11,403 nt of DNA from Campylobacter concisus (GTDB taxonomy: Bacteria > Campylobacterota > Campylobacteria > Campylobacterales > Campylobacteraceae): assembly GCA_018375265.1 (NCBI GenBank), contig JAHADO010000021.1:1-11403 (forward strand), read 5' to 3'. Shown in pieces: positions 1 to 6,619 of the stretch. The position numbers and the translations under genes are program-made. The stretch's first letter is position 1. Each line of letters opens with the position of its first letter. The notes beneath the pieces are model-generated. The model was not told the origin of the DNA. It worked only from the letters and a program-made list of their open reading frames with translations, and did not search any database.

Positions 1-701
1 CCTTTTTTGACTAAACTAATGGCGTTAAACTGACGTTTTGTTAAAATTTCTCCGCTTCTTATCTGCACTTTTGTGACAAGAGTTGAGGCGCTAAGTCCAA
101 AGAGTGCATCACGCGGCCATTTGCTAAACTCGATCATCGTTGGTTGATAGTCAAGCAAGCTTAAAATGTGGTTTGTATTCATTGAATTTATGGCGATAAA
201 AACTGGCATTTTGGCGTTAAAGCTAAATTTAAAATAAAGGCTCTTTAAGCTTAGATCAACGTCCTCAAATGAGGCTCTAAAGACGCCTTTTTGGCTATTT
301 TGATCGTTTAAAAATATATTTTTAAAAACTAAGTCTTTGAAATTTGCAGGAAGTTTGTTTTGCGGACTGATACTAAGATCGCTCACGCTAATGCCAGGGT
401 ACTCGTTACTGATCTCTCTTAGAAATTGCATCTGAATTTCATCCATGATAGAGCAGTTTTTCACAAAAGCTACGCTGTCGCCGCTTTTGTCATTATATGT
501 TTTAAAATTTGCTGTTAGAATTTCATAGAGTTTTTTACTATCTATCTTGGCAGCTCTTTTGCCCTCTAAGTTTAAAATTTCATTGTCTTCGCCTTCAAAG
601 CCAAAAGTGCTAAGTGAAATTTGATCATTTACGACGCAATACATCGGATAGATGCTGACTTCATTTGCAAAAAGTTTTGTGGAAAATAAAAAAATGAGTA
701 T
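1..701 (-). CDS. flgA: Flagellar basal-body P-ring formation chaperone FlgA (partial, C-terminus beyond left edge)
   Basis: FlgA is a periplasmic chaperone for assembly of the FlgI P-ring around the flagellar rod. The minus strand is one open frame from the tRNA to base 1. It begins with a hydrophobic stretch ending in a signal-peptidase-like site (FSTKLFA/NE), continues through a mixed N-terminal domain, and reaches the SAF-like motif RSGEILTKRQFNAISLVKKG at the window edge. That motif is the typical FlgA C-terminal domain entry, so perhaps 30-60 residues are missing. The start is unresolved: between the tRNA 3' end (710) and the mature protein there is no ATG, GTG or TTG in frame, only ATC (710), ATA (701) and ATT (695). 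The first in-frame ATG (645) would delete the signal peptide. The end given here is the ATA and is only a placeholder. There is no Shine-Dalgarno sequence, because the tRNA acceptor stem occupies that place. The family call is by motif recognition; other SAF-domain proteins are less likely. Confidence 0.78.
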   Translation of the reverse strand, partial: MLIFLFSTKLFANEVSIYPMYCVVNDQISLSTFGFEGEDNEILNLEGKRAAKIDSKKLYEILTANFKTYNDKSGDSVAFVKNCSIMDEIQMQFLREISNEYPGISVSDLSISPQNKLPANFKDLVFKNIFLNDQNSQKGVFRASFEDVDLSLKSLYFKFSFNAKMPVFIAINSMNTNHILSLLDYQPTMIEFSKWPRDALFGLSASTLVTKVQIRSGEILTKRQFNAISLVKK

Positions 702-709
702 AAAAAAGA

Positions 710-784
710 TGGAGCGGGAAACGAGATTCGAACTCGCGACCCCAACCTTGGCAAGGTTGTGCTCTACCCCTGAGCTATTCCCGC
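710..784 (-). tRNA. tRNA-Gly (anticodon GCC)
   Basis: The minus strand folds into a full cloverleaf. The acceptor stem is GCGGGAA pairing with TTCCCGC, followed by the discriminator base T and an encoded CCA. The D arm is GCTC/GAGC, and the anticodon stem CAACC/GGTTG encloses the loop TTGCCAA with anticodon GCC. The T arm carries the standard TTCGAAT loop. The length is 75 nt including CCA. It reads glycine codons GGC and GGU. It lies 50 bp after the moeA stop, has its own promoter, and is followed with almost no gap by flgA, so flgA transcripts may need cleavage at the tRNA 3' end. Confidence 0.97.
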
Positions 785-802
785 AATCAAAATGAAGTCC
801 GC

Positions 803-831
803 ATTTTATCAGATTGTTTTTCATTTGTCAA
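803..831 (-). promoter_or_regulatory. Sigma-70-type promoter of tRNA-Gly
   Basis: On the minus strand there is a perfect -35 hexamer TTGACA (831-826), a 17-bp spacer and a -10 hexamer TAAAAT (808-803). The expected transcription start is about 6-8 bases further on, roughly 12 bases before the tRNA. The -35 box starts three bases after the moeA stop codon. A full -35 box is uncommon in Campylobacter, whose main promoters usually rely on the -10, and fits a strong stable-RNA promoter. It may also drive flgA. Confidence 0.8.
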
Positions 832-834
832 GGA

Positions 835-1995
835 TTATGGAAGTTTTATAAGTGAAATTTCACTATTTTGTAAAATTTCACCTTGATCATGGCTAGTTAT
901 CAACACAAAATCGCTCTTTAATATATGATTTATCATGCCTGAGCCATATTTTCCGCCGTCAGTTGCTATAAATTTGCCATCAGTCACATTGCCAAAAACC
1001 GCATTTGCTCTGCCTGATTTTACCTTTAAATTTTCGTTATTTATAGCTTTTTGCGTCACAAAACACTCGCTTTTTAGAAGTGGCAAAACAAGCATCATCG
1101 TGCAAAGATAAGCAGCCATAGGGTTGCCAGGCAAGATAAAAACAAGCCTGCCATCTTTTTCATAAGCCTTGCAAGGTCTGCCAGGTCTTATGTCAAGGTG
1201 CGAGAAAATTTCGTTGTATCCAAGCTCACTTAGGGCTATCTTCATAAAGTCAGCCTCACCAGCGCTTGCTCCACCAGAGCAGATAACGATGTCGTAGTTT
1301 GCAGCGTTTAAAAACGCCTGTTTTACAGCATTTAGCTCATCTTTTATGATGCCAAGATATGAGCTTTTTTGACCGATTGAGCTTAAAAGTGCGGTGATGC
1401 CAAGTGCGTTTGCATTGTAAATTTCATCCTCACTAGCTCTTTGCCAAGGCTCGATGATTTCGTTGCCACTTGAGTAAATTCCAACACTAGGCTGCTTTTT
1501 CACATCTATAAAGCTTATGCCTTGAGCTGCTAGCATCATCACGCTTCTTGTGTTTAAAATTTCGCCACTTTTTAGTAAAATCTCACCAACTTTTGTCTCT
1601 TCGCCTTTAAAGCGGTAAGCCTCGCCTTTTTTAAGCTTAGCTGGCGCTTTTACAAACTCGCCCTCAACGACGCAATCTTCAAATCTCATAACCGTGTCAG
1701 CACCCCTTGGCATCTTTGCGCCAGTCATTATTTTCACGCACTCGTTTTTGCTGATAACTAGCTGCTCTTTATCGCCTGCAAAGGCACTTGCGATAATCTT
1801 ATAAGGCTCATCTTTTTCATCAAATTTAACAGCAAAACCATCAAGCGCTGAGTTATCAAAGCAGGGCAGGTCTTTGACCGTTATCACGTCATTTGCCAAG
1901 GTTTTGCCAAGAGCCTCGCTGATGGGTAAAATTTCGCTCTCATTTTTTGGTTTAAATTTAGCTTTTAAAGCCTCAAGTGCGTCATTTACTAGCAT
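835..1995 (-). CDS. moeA: Molybdopterin molybdenumtransferase MoeA
   Basis: MoeA inserts molybdate into adenylylated molybdopterin, the last common step of molybdenum cofactor synthesis, in the cytoplasm. Molybdoenzymes such as formate dehydrogenase and nitrate reductase depend on it. The 386-residue length fits the family (about 390-410). Visible landmarks are the N-terminal DNSALDGFAV motif (residues 47-56, with the conserved Asp at 52), GAKMPRGADTV (92-102), the MogA-like domain with GGASAGEADF (241-250), and RPGRPCKAY followed by LPGNPMAAY (270-296). The position often occupied by Asp in the family's GED motif appears as Glu in GEET (131-134), a mild substitution. The ATG is fixed by a strong GAGGAG Shine-Dalgarno sequence that lies in the last two sense codons of murA, and the gap to murA is 2 nt, so the two are co-transcribed. 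A second moeA elsewhere in the genome is possible in this genus. Confidence 0.95.
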   Translation of the reverse strand: MLVNDALEALKAKFKPKNESEILPISEALGKTLANDVITVKDLPCFDNSALDGFAVKFDEKDEPYKIIASAFAGDKEQLVISKNECVKIMTGAKMPRGADTVMRFEDCVVEGEFVKAPAKLKKGEAYRFKGEETKVGEILLKSGEILNTRSVMMLAAQGISFIDVKKQPSVGIYSSGNEIIEPWQRASEDEIYNANALGITALLSSIGQKSSYLGIIKDELNAVKQAFLNAANYDIVICSGGASAGEADFMKIALSELGYNEIFSHLDIRPGRPCKAYEKDGRLVFILPGNPMAAYLCTMMLVLPLLKSECFVTQKAINNENLKVKSGRANAVFGNVTDGKFIATDGGKYGSGMINHILKSDFVLITSHDQGEILQNSEISLIKLP

Positions 1996-1997
1996 TT

Positions 1998-3266
1998 TTA
2001 CTCCTCAAGCCTAACTATTTTTGCCCCAAGGCTTTTAAATTTCTCCTCCAGCCTCTCGTAGCCTCTATCAAGGTGGTAAATTCTATGCACCAAGCTCTCG
2101 CCATTTGCGATGAGAGCAGCTAGTATCAGCGCTGAGCTTGCTCTAAGGTCAGTTGCCATGACATCAGCTGCATTTAAATTTGCAGGGGCATAAACGCTTG
2201 CGATGTGACCATTTAGGCGGATATCAGCGCCCATTCTAGCTAGCTCACTAACGTGCATAAAGCGGTTTTCAAAAAGCCTCTCATCTATCGTGCTAACGCC
2301 ATTTGCTGCAAGACAAAGCGCCATAAACTGAGCCTGCATATCGGTTGGAAAGCCCGGATACTCAGTCGTTCTTATCTCAACTGGTTTTATCTCATTTGTA
2401 GGCATTATCGTGATCTTATCGCCATCTATTTCGATGCCAAAGCCCATCTCTTCAAATTTATTTAAAATGGCTGTCATGTGCGCAGCATTTGCTCTTGTGA
2501 CTGAAATTTTGCTATTTGTGATAGCTCCAGCGCAAAGGTACGTGCCAGCCTCGATCCTATCAGGGATGACCTCGATATCGCAAATTTCAAGTAGTTTTTG
2601 ACCGCTGCCAGTGATCTTTAGCTCGCTCGTGCCTATGCCTTCGATCTTTACGCCACTTCTTGCTAAAATTTCACAAATTTGCACCACTTCAGGCTCAAGT
2701 GCGACGTTAAAAAGCTCTGTCGTGCCATGCGCTAGCGCTGCTGCCATGATGATGTTTTCGCTGCCAGTTACGGTGATCTTGTCAAAAACTATCTTTGCGC
2801 CTTTTAGCCCATTTGGCGCGGTTGCGACAACGTAGCCTTGCTTTATCTCGATATTTGCACCCATTTTCTCAAGTGCGCTTAGGTGCAGATCTATTGGTCT
2901 TTGTCCGATCGCACAGCCTCCAGGAAGGCTCACTTCGCAGTGTCCAAAGCGCGCTAAAAGCGGACCAAGCGTCAAGATAGAAGCGCGCATCTTTCTAACG
3001 ATGTCGTAGTTTGCCGTGGTTGAATTTACGCTGCTCGTGTCGATACTTAGTGAGTTTTCATCTTTAAATTCGCACTTTGCTCCAAGATTAACAAGCAACT
3101 GGCAAAGCGTCTTTATGTCAGCGACATTTGGGATATTTGTTAAATTTATCTTATTTTTAGCAAGTAGGGTTAGGGCGATGATAGGTAGGGCGGCATTTTT
3201 GGCTCCGCTGATCTTTACTTCGCCGCTTAATTTGGCATTGCCTTCTATTTTTAGATAGTGCATCAT
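1998..3266 (-). CDS. murA: UDP-N-acetylglucosamine 1-carboxyvinyltransferase MurA
   Basis: MurA transfers enolpyruvate from PEP to UDP-GlcNAc, the first committed step of peptidoglycan synthesis, in the cytoplasm. It is normally essential. The 422 residues match the usual length of about 420. Key positions are present: the Lys-Asn pair (K23, N24) in SGAKNAALP, the active-site loop [16 protein letters not shown] with catalytic Cys118, Asp309 in [11 protein letters not shown], and the phosphate-binding Arg401 in HLDRGYERL. The loop Cys is the residue attacked by fosfomycin, so on sequence alone the enzyme is of the fosfomycin-sensitive type. Two adjacent ATG codons open the gene. An AAGG lies 9 nt before the first and 12 nt before the second, so the first is preferred. 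It is followed by moeA after 2 nt and is divergent from the NlpC/P60 operon. Confidence 0.98.
   Translation of the reverse strand: MMHYLKIEGNAKLSGEVKISGAKNAALPIIALTLLAKNKINLTNIPNVADIKTLCQLLVNLGAKCEFKDENSLSIDTSSVNSTTANYDIVRKMRASILTLGPLLARFGHCEVSLPGGCAIGQRPIDLHLSALEKMGANIEIKQGYVVATAPNGLKGAKIVFDKITVTGSENIIMAAALAHGTTELFNVALEPEVVQICEILARSGVKIEGIGTSELKITGSGQKLLEICDIEVIPDRIEAGTYLCAGAITNSKISVTRANAAHMTAILNKFEEMGFGIEIDGDKITIMPTNEIKPVEIRTTEYPGFPTDMQAQFMALCLAANGVSTIDERLFENRFMHVSELARMGADIRLNGHIASVYAPANLNAADVMATDLRASSALILAALIANGESLVHRIYHLDRGYERLEEKFKSLGAKIVRLEE
2001..2006 (-). promoter_or_regulatory. Shine-Dalgarno of moeA inside murA
   Basis: GAGGAG on the minus strand encodes the terminal Glu-Glu of MurA and sits 5 nt before the moeA ATG, with the murA TAA in between. 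It fixes the moeA start at 1995 and suggests translational coupling of the pair. Confidence 0.75.
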
Positions 3267-3300
3267 TATTTTTTGCCTTAAGAAAATATATTTTTTGCCG

Positions 3301-3328
3301 ATTATATTGTTTTTAAACTTAGAGTAAA
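3301..3328 (-). promoter_or_regulatory. Promoter of murA-moeA
   Basis: On the minus strand a perfect TATAAT (3306-3301) is preceded after 16 bp by TTTACT (3328-3323), a 4-of-6 match to the -35 consensus. Initiation near 3294 would give a leader of about 28 nt before the murA ATG, containing the AAGG ribosome site. It is positioned in the 138-bp divergent gap between murA and the NlpC/P60 gene. Confidence 0.6.
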
Positions 3329-3404
3329 GAAAACAGGGCGCTATTTTCGCTTTATTTACATTTAAGAGTTAAAATTACGAAAATTAATTATTTTGGATAA
3401 AAAT

Positions 3405-4085
3405 ATGTTAAGTTTAATAAACAAAAGAATATTTTTTGCACTATGCGTTGCACTTTTTACAGGTTGTTCTTTCACCTCAAATGAGCCTAAAATCCCACAA
3501 AATGACTACAATCAAACTGCTTCTACAAACGAAGACTTTAGCAGGCAAGCTTCTGGTGAGCTTTTAGACGAAGATGACAGCAGAGCTGATAAAGAATTTG
3601 GTTCATTTTTTAAAAAATACTTAAACACTAGAGCAGGGGGCGACTGCTCAGGCTTTGTCTCTATCGTAAATGCAAAATATAAAAATATGTATTTTGATGA
3701 AAAAACTATCAATAACTATTACAGCAAGGGCGGCAGAAAGTCAAAAGCCATCTACAACTTCTATGAAAGCCAAAATTTGATCACTCATAAAAATCCAAAA
3801 AAAGGCGATCTTATATTCTTTTCAAACACTCTTGGCAAAGGCATACAAAAAAATAAAGATAAGAAAAACGTCACTCACGTCGGCATCGTAACGGCCATAC
3901 TTCCAGATGAGACGGTGAAATTTATCCACAACTCTGGCGGCAGGATCATCCACAGCTATATGAATTTAAAACAAAAAAACACGCATCTAAAGGGTGATAA
4001 AGAGATAAACAGCTACGTTGTAAGATGTTCAAACGCTAGCTGCCTTGCGGCAAATAGATTTGCTGGATATGGCAAAGCTAAGTAG
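3405..4085 (+). CDS. NlpC/P60-family lipoprotein peptidase (probable murein endopeptidase)
   Basis: This is probably a cell-envelope cysteine peptidase that cleaves peptide stems of peptidoglycan. The protein has 226 residues from the ATG. It starts with a basic-hydrophobic signal ending in LFTGC, a lipobox whose -3 residue is Phe rather than Leu, with lipidation expected at Cys21. An acidic, polar linker follows (to about residue 70). The catalytic domain shows GGDCSGF with nucleophile Cys81, KKGDLIFF, THVGIVTAI with His158, and FIHNSGG with His175 as the third polar residue, matching the Cys-His-His layout of the family. A C-terminal Cys pair (Cys208, Cys213) could form a disulfide. An in-frame TTG lies 12 nt upstream (3393), but a GGAT ribosome site 7 nt before the ATG favours 3405. 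The gene opens a plus-strand operon and overlaps the next gene by 17 nt. Its precise substrate bond cannot be told. Confidence 0.85.
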   Translation: MLSLINKRIFFALCVALFTGCSFTSNEPKIPQNDYNQTASTNEDFSRQASGELLDEDDSRADKEFGSFFKKYLNTRAGGDCSGFVSIVNAKYKNMYFDEKTINNYYSKGGRKSKAIYNFYESQNLITHKNPKKGDLIFFSNTLGKGIQKNKDKKNVTHVGIVTAILPDETVKFIHNSGGRIIHSYMNLKQKNTHLKGDKEINSYVVRCSNASCLAANRFAGYGKAK

Positions 4086-4644
4086 CCCAGCTACATTTGC
4101 ACTTATCCTTTTAAATTTAGCTGCATTTTTTGGCGTTACCTTTTTGCACTCGCGTGAGCTATGGTTTGCGCTTGGCTTAAACATCTATTTTTTAGAAAAA
4201 CTCTATTTATTTCAGCCCCTCACATCTATCTTTATACACGCAGGCGCAGGTCACTTGCTCATGAATATGATCTTTTTATATCAAGTTGGCACGATGAGTG
4301 AGCTATATCTTGGCACGAAGAAATTTATCATTTTTTATATTGTTGGCGGCGTTTTGACGCAAATTTTAAGCTTTATTTATATATATTTTGCATTTGAAAA
4401 TGAGAAATTTATAAATTTAGTCGGTGCAAGCGGCGCTTTGTGTATGCTCTTTGGCATGCTGGCGACCTCGTTACTTTACTCAGACAAAAAGGCGTGGTTT
4501 GGCTACTTTGCCATCGTTGTTGCCATGAGCTTTTTACCGCTACTTATGGGCATAAATGTCGCATGGTACGCACACTTTATAGGCTGGACTGTCGGCTGTT
4601 TGTACGCTAAATTTTACTTAAAGAGAGCAGATGAGATTTTTTGA
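4069..4644 (+). CDS. Rhomboid-family intramembrane serine protease
   Basis: Rhomboids are inner-membrane proteases that cut transmembrane segments of other membrane proteins. The 191 residues form about six hydrophobic helices, the minimal bacterial rhomboid core. The signature residues are present: HAGAGHLLMNM (57-67) with the oxyanion-site His62 and Asn66, catalytic Ser121 in GASGALCMLFG within a middle helix, and catalytic His169 in YAHFIGWTVG in the last helix. It should therefore be active. The ATG at 4069 gives a start just ahead of the first helix and overlaps the NlpC/P60 gene by 17 nt. TTG codons at 4045 and 4060 are alternatives that only add a short tail, and the ribosome site is weak for all three. 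The last 14 nt overlap the DUF455 gene. The natural substrate is unknown; the neighbouring lipoprotein is not an obvious one, since it lacks a transmembrane helix after processing. Confidence 0.92.
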   Translation: MAKLSSPATFALILLNLAAFFGVTFLHSRELWFALGLNIYFLEKLYLFQPLTSIFIHAGAGHLLMNMIFLYQVGTMSELYLGTKKFIIFYIVGGVLTQILSFIYIYFAFENEKFINLVGASGALCMLFGMLATSLLYSDKKAWFGYFAIVVAMSFLPLLMGINVAWYAHFIGWTVGCLYAKFYLKRADEIF

Positions 4645-5443
4645 TGAGATCTGGGACATTTTAAACGAAGGCGACGTGGAGCTTAAATTTTTAAAATTTG
4701 AGCTATTTTACGAGAAATTTAGATCAAATTTAGATATTTGTTTTGATGAAATTTCTGCGCCAAATGAGCTAACCACCCCATGCTACGCTAAATTTTGTGA
4801 CGTCGTTAGCATGAAAGAGCTAAACAAAAAGGTAAAGCCAAAAGATAAAAACCTAAACTTCATCCACTCAGTCGCTCACATCGAATTTAGCGCTATCGAC
4901 ATCGCGCTTGATGCTTGTTATAGATTTAGAGGGCTGCCAAGGGAGTTTTACGAGGATTGGCTAGAGGTGGCTGAGGATGAGATCAGGCATTTTTGTATGA
5001 TAGAAAATTTACTCACAAAGCAGGGCGGCAGATACGGCGAGCTAAGCGTGCATGACGGCCTTTTTATCGCACTTCAAAAGACTTCAGATAGGCTCACTAG
5101 CCGCATGGCGCTACTGCCAAGATATATGGAAGCAAACGGGCTTGATGCAAACGCTCACATCATCAAAAGGCTAGAAAGCGAGGGCGGGCAAGAGGAGCTC
5201 ATAGAGTGTCTAAAAGTCATCTTAAAAGAGGAAGTTTCTCACGTTTATAAGGGCGATAAATGGTTTAAATTTGCCTGCAAAAAAGAGAGCGTTGATGAGA
5301 AAAGCTACTTTGATATCATTTTAAATTTATATCCAAATTCATTTAAAAGCATTAGAGAGATCAACGAAAAGGACCGCTTAAAGGCGGGTTTTAGTGAGGA
5401 AGAGCTTAGTTGGATAAAGAATTTCTCAAAGGAGAGATCATGA
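4631..5443 (+). CDS. DUF455 ferritin-like protein (probable diiron)
   Basis: This 270-residue soluble protein belongs by pattern to the DUF455 family, whose members have a ferritin-like four-helix fold and uncharacterised function. The ligand layout of a diiron centre can be read directly: Glu85 in HIEFSAID, the ExxH pair Glu117/His120 in AEDEIRHF, a possible bridging Glu182 in the RLESEG segment, and a second ExxH pair Glu201/His204 in KEEVSHVYKG. This E-ExxH-E-ExxH order is shared with tRNA hydroxylase MiaE and other ferritin-like oxidases, so an oxidative or hydroxylating role is conceivable but unproven. The flanking residues LPREFYEDW are typical of the family. The ATG follows an AAGAGAG ribosome site and overlaps the rhomboid gene by 14 nt. 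The stop forms an ATGA overlap with the SixA gene. No signal peptide is seen, so it is cytoplasmic. Confidence 0.82.
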   Translation: MRFFDEIWDILNEGDVELKFLKFELFYEKFRSNLDICFDEISAPNELTTPCYAKFCDVVSMKELNKKVKPKDKNLNFIHSVAHIEFSAIDIALDACYRFRGLPREFYEDWLEVAEDEIRHFCMIENLLTKQGGRYGELSVHDGLFIALQKTSDRLTSRMALLPRYMEANGLDANAHIIKRLESEGGQEELIECLKVILKEEVSHVYKGDKWFKFACKKESVDEKSYFDIILNLYPNSFKSIREINEKDRLKAGFSEEELSWIKNFSKERS

Positions 5444-5937
5444 GCAAAATTTACTTCATAAGGCACGCAAAAGCAGTTGATGAGAACAAAGACGGCGCAA
5501 AAGATGCTTCAAGGGAGCTTAGCCCAAAAGGAAAAGAAGACGCTAAATTTATGGCTAGCAGGCTAAAAATGTATGATGTGATGCCAGGAGCTATCTTTTC
5601 AAGCAGTGCTAAAAGATGCGAGCAAACAGCAAAAATCATCGCTAAAACTTTAAAATTTAAAGAAAAATTCATAGAGTTAAAAGACGAGCTTTATGACATA
5701 AGCTTTGAGGATCTTTTAGAGTTTGTAAGAAATTTGGATAAAAATTTAGATGAAATTTTCATCATCACGCACAATCCAAGTGTGACTGAAATTTGTGAGT
5801 ATCTGAGCGACTCATCGATTGACAATATCCCAACTTCAGGCATTTTTTGCATTGAGTTTGAGTCTGAATTTAAAGAGCTAAAAGATGGCAGTGCAAAAGC
5901 TCTGTTTTTTGACCACCCAAAGAAACATCAGAGATAA
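5440..5937 (+). CDS. SixA-type histidine phosphatase
   Basis: This is a small member of the histidine phosphatase (phosphoglycerate mutase-like) superfamily. SixA of E. coli removes phosphate from phosphohistidine in HPt domains, including one in the nitrogen phosphotransferase system. The 165 residues begin with the catalytic RHA motif (Arg8, His9; IYFIRHAKA). They continue with FSSSAKRCEQTAKII (53-67), the usual Arg-containing phosphate pocket, and a second catalytic His111 in IITHNPSVTE. The end (ALFFDHPKK) is typical of the short SixA subgroup. The start is fixed by AAGGAG (5429-5434), 5 nt ahead of an ATG that overlaps the DUF455 stop as ATGA. A TTG 30 nt upstream (5410) is less likely. 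It is the last gene of the operon. The substrate is not predictable from sequence, so no symbol is given. Confidence 0.9.
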   Translation: MSKIYFIRHAKAVDENKDGAKDASRELSPKGKEDAKFMASRLKMYDVMPGAIFSSSAKRCEQTAKIIAKTLKFKEKFIELKDELYDISFEDLLEFVRNLDKNLDEIFIITHNPSVTEICEYLSDSSIDNIPTSGIFCIEFESEFKELKDGSAKALFFDHPKKHQR

Positions 5938-6003
5938 GTTTTATTAAAAATCCGCAAATTTATTCATTGCATTTTGACAGATACAAAGAACATCTGTTTA
6001 TTT

Positions 6004-6047
6004 GATTTTTCAAATGCAAATTTTGCTTTTGAACCAAAAATCTTTTT
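6004..6047 (+). terminator. Probable intrinsic terminator of the NlpC/P60-SixA operon
   Basis: GATTTTT (6004-6010) pairs with AAAAATC (6036-6042), and CAAATGCAA (6011-6019) pairs with TTGCTTTTG (6023-6031) with one mismatch. The loop is ATT, and a 4-nt bulge AACC lies on the descending side. The stem is followed at once by TTTTT (6043-6047). It lies 66 nt after the SixA stop and points in the operon's direction. The stem is AT-rich and therefore weak. A shorter 6-bp stem ACAGAT/ATCTGT at 5977-5997 precedes it. Confidence 0.5.
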
Positions 6048-6161
6048 CTACTCAAATTTTAAAATTTATCACTCCAGTTTTGAAAATTTAATCATTTTAA
6101 GTTCAAATCACCAAGCGTAAAAACAAATTTAAAATCAACCATAATTGCAATGCCAAAATAT

Positions 6162-6304
6162 GACAAAAGGTAAAATGCAAGGTATTTTATATATTTTGTA
6201 TTGAAAACTGTAATTTTCAAATTGATATTTTAAAATCTTTATTCTGCTCTTTTGAAAATTTCAAATGGCTAGATTTGGCTGGGTTTTGCATTTTATCTTT
6301 TGTG
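6162..6304. repeat. 143-nt segment with 19-nt inverted terminal arms and internal hairpins
   Basis: The left arm GACAAAAGGTAAAATGCAA (6162-6180) is the reverse complement of 6286-6304 at 17 of 19 positions. In a plus-strand RNA one of the two differences is a G-U pair, leaving 18 continuous pairs. Inside are TTGAAAA-ctgtaa-TTTTCAA (6201-6220) and TTTGAAA-a-TTTCAAA (6251-6265). The arrangement fits either a structured RNA closed by a long stem or a tiny MITE-like element. I see no clear target-site duplication and no recognisable transposase end. Confidence 0.45.
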
Positions 6305-6499
6305 TGATCTAAATTTATCCATTAAATTTGGTGTAAAAATATTTGTAAGAAAATGAGTTAAATTTTACACTTTTCAAAAATTGTGAAATTTACATTTATC
6401 TTATACGTAACTTAAATTTGATCTACCCTATTTTTAAAAATGTGAGATAGAATAAATTGTGTGATATCTGTTTTTGTGTGCCAAATAGTGATCTTGTTA

Positions 6500-6619
6500 G
6501 TTAAATTTTGAAGCAAAGAGTTAAATTTGATATTGGCGCAACTATAAAACCAAAATTTGCGTTAAATTTTAGATTTGAGCGATCTTGCGTGTTAAATTTA
6601 AGAGCTTGCAGTTAAATTT
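6500..6619. repeat. Cluster of five GTTAAATTT words, near-helical spacing
   Basis: GTTAAATTT occurs at 6500, 6520, 6561, 6591 and 6611, giving intervals of 20, 41, 30 and 20 bp. A sixth copy stands apart at 6357. Three copies are preceded by a related word: GATCTTG at 6490 and 6581, and GAGCTTG at 6602. The repeat unit is therefore longer than the core and has decayed. The AAATTT word is common throughout this genome segment, so the core alone is not remarkable; the spacing and the shared left flank are. Confidence 0.5.

Noticed and set aside
1..645. Starting flgA at the first in-frame ATG (645)
   Set aside because: This would remove the hydrophobic segment and cleavage site, leaving a periplasmic chaperone without an export signal.
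2253..3258. Several 60-80 codon plus-strand frames inside murA
   Set aside because: murA is unambiguous over this span, and these frames have no plausible starts or recognisable sequence.
3370..3375. TAAAAT as the -10 of the NlpC/P60 operon
   Set aside because: There is no suitable -35 at 16-18 bp and such words are frequent in this AT-rich gap; the true promoter must lie in 3267-3404 but cannot be placed.
3393..3404. TTG start adding four residues to the NlpC/P60 protein
   Set aside because: The only ribosome-site-like sequence (GGAT) lies within this stretch and fits the ATG at 3405; the extension also lengthens the signal peptide without benefit.
5410..5439. TTG start ten codons upstream for the SixA protein
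   Set aside because: AAGGAG lies just before the ATG at 5440, and family proteins begin close to the IYFIRHA motif.
6421..6565. Stop-free minus-strand stretch of about 48 codons in the gene-free region
   Set aside because: It has no start codon or ribosome site, a composition like the surrounding noncoding DNA, and no recognisable motif.
6500..6619. A CRISPR array suggested by the spaced GTTAAATTT words
   Set aside because: The units are only 9 bp, the intervals vary between 20 and 41 bp, there are no unique spacers of constant length, and no cas genes are present.
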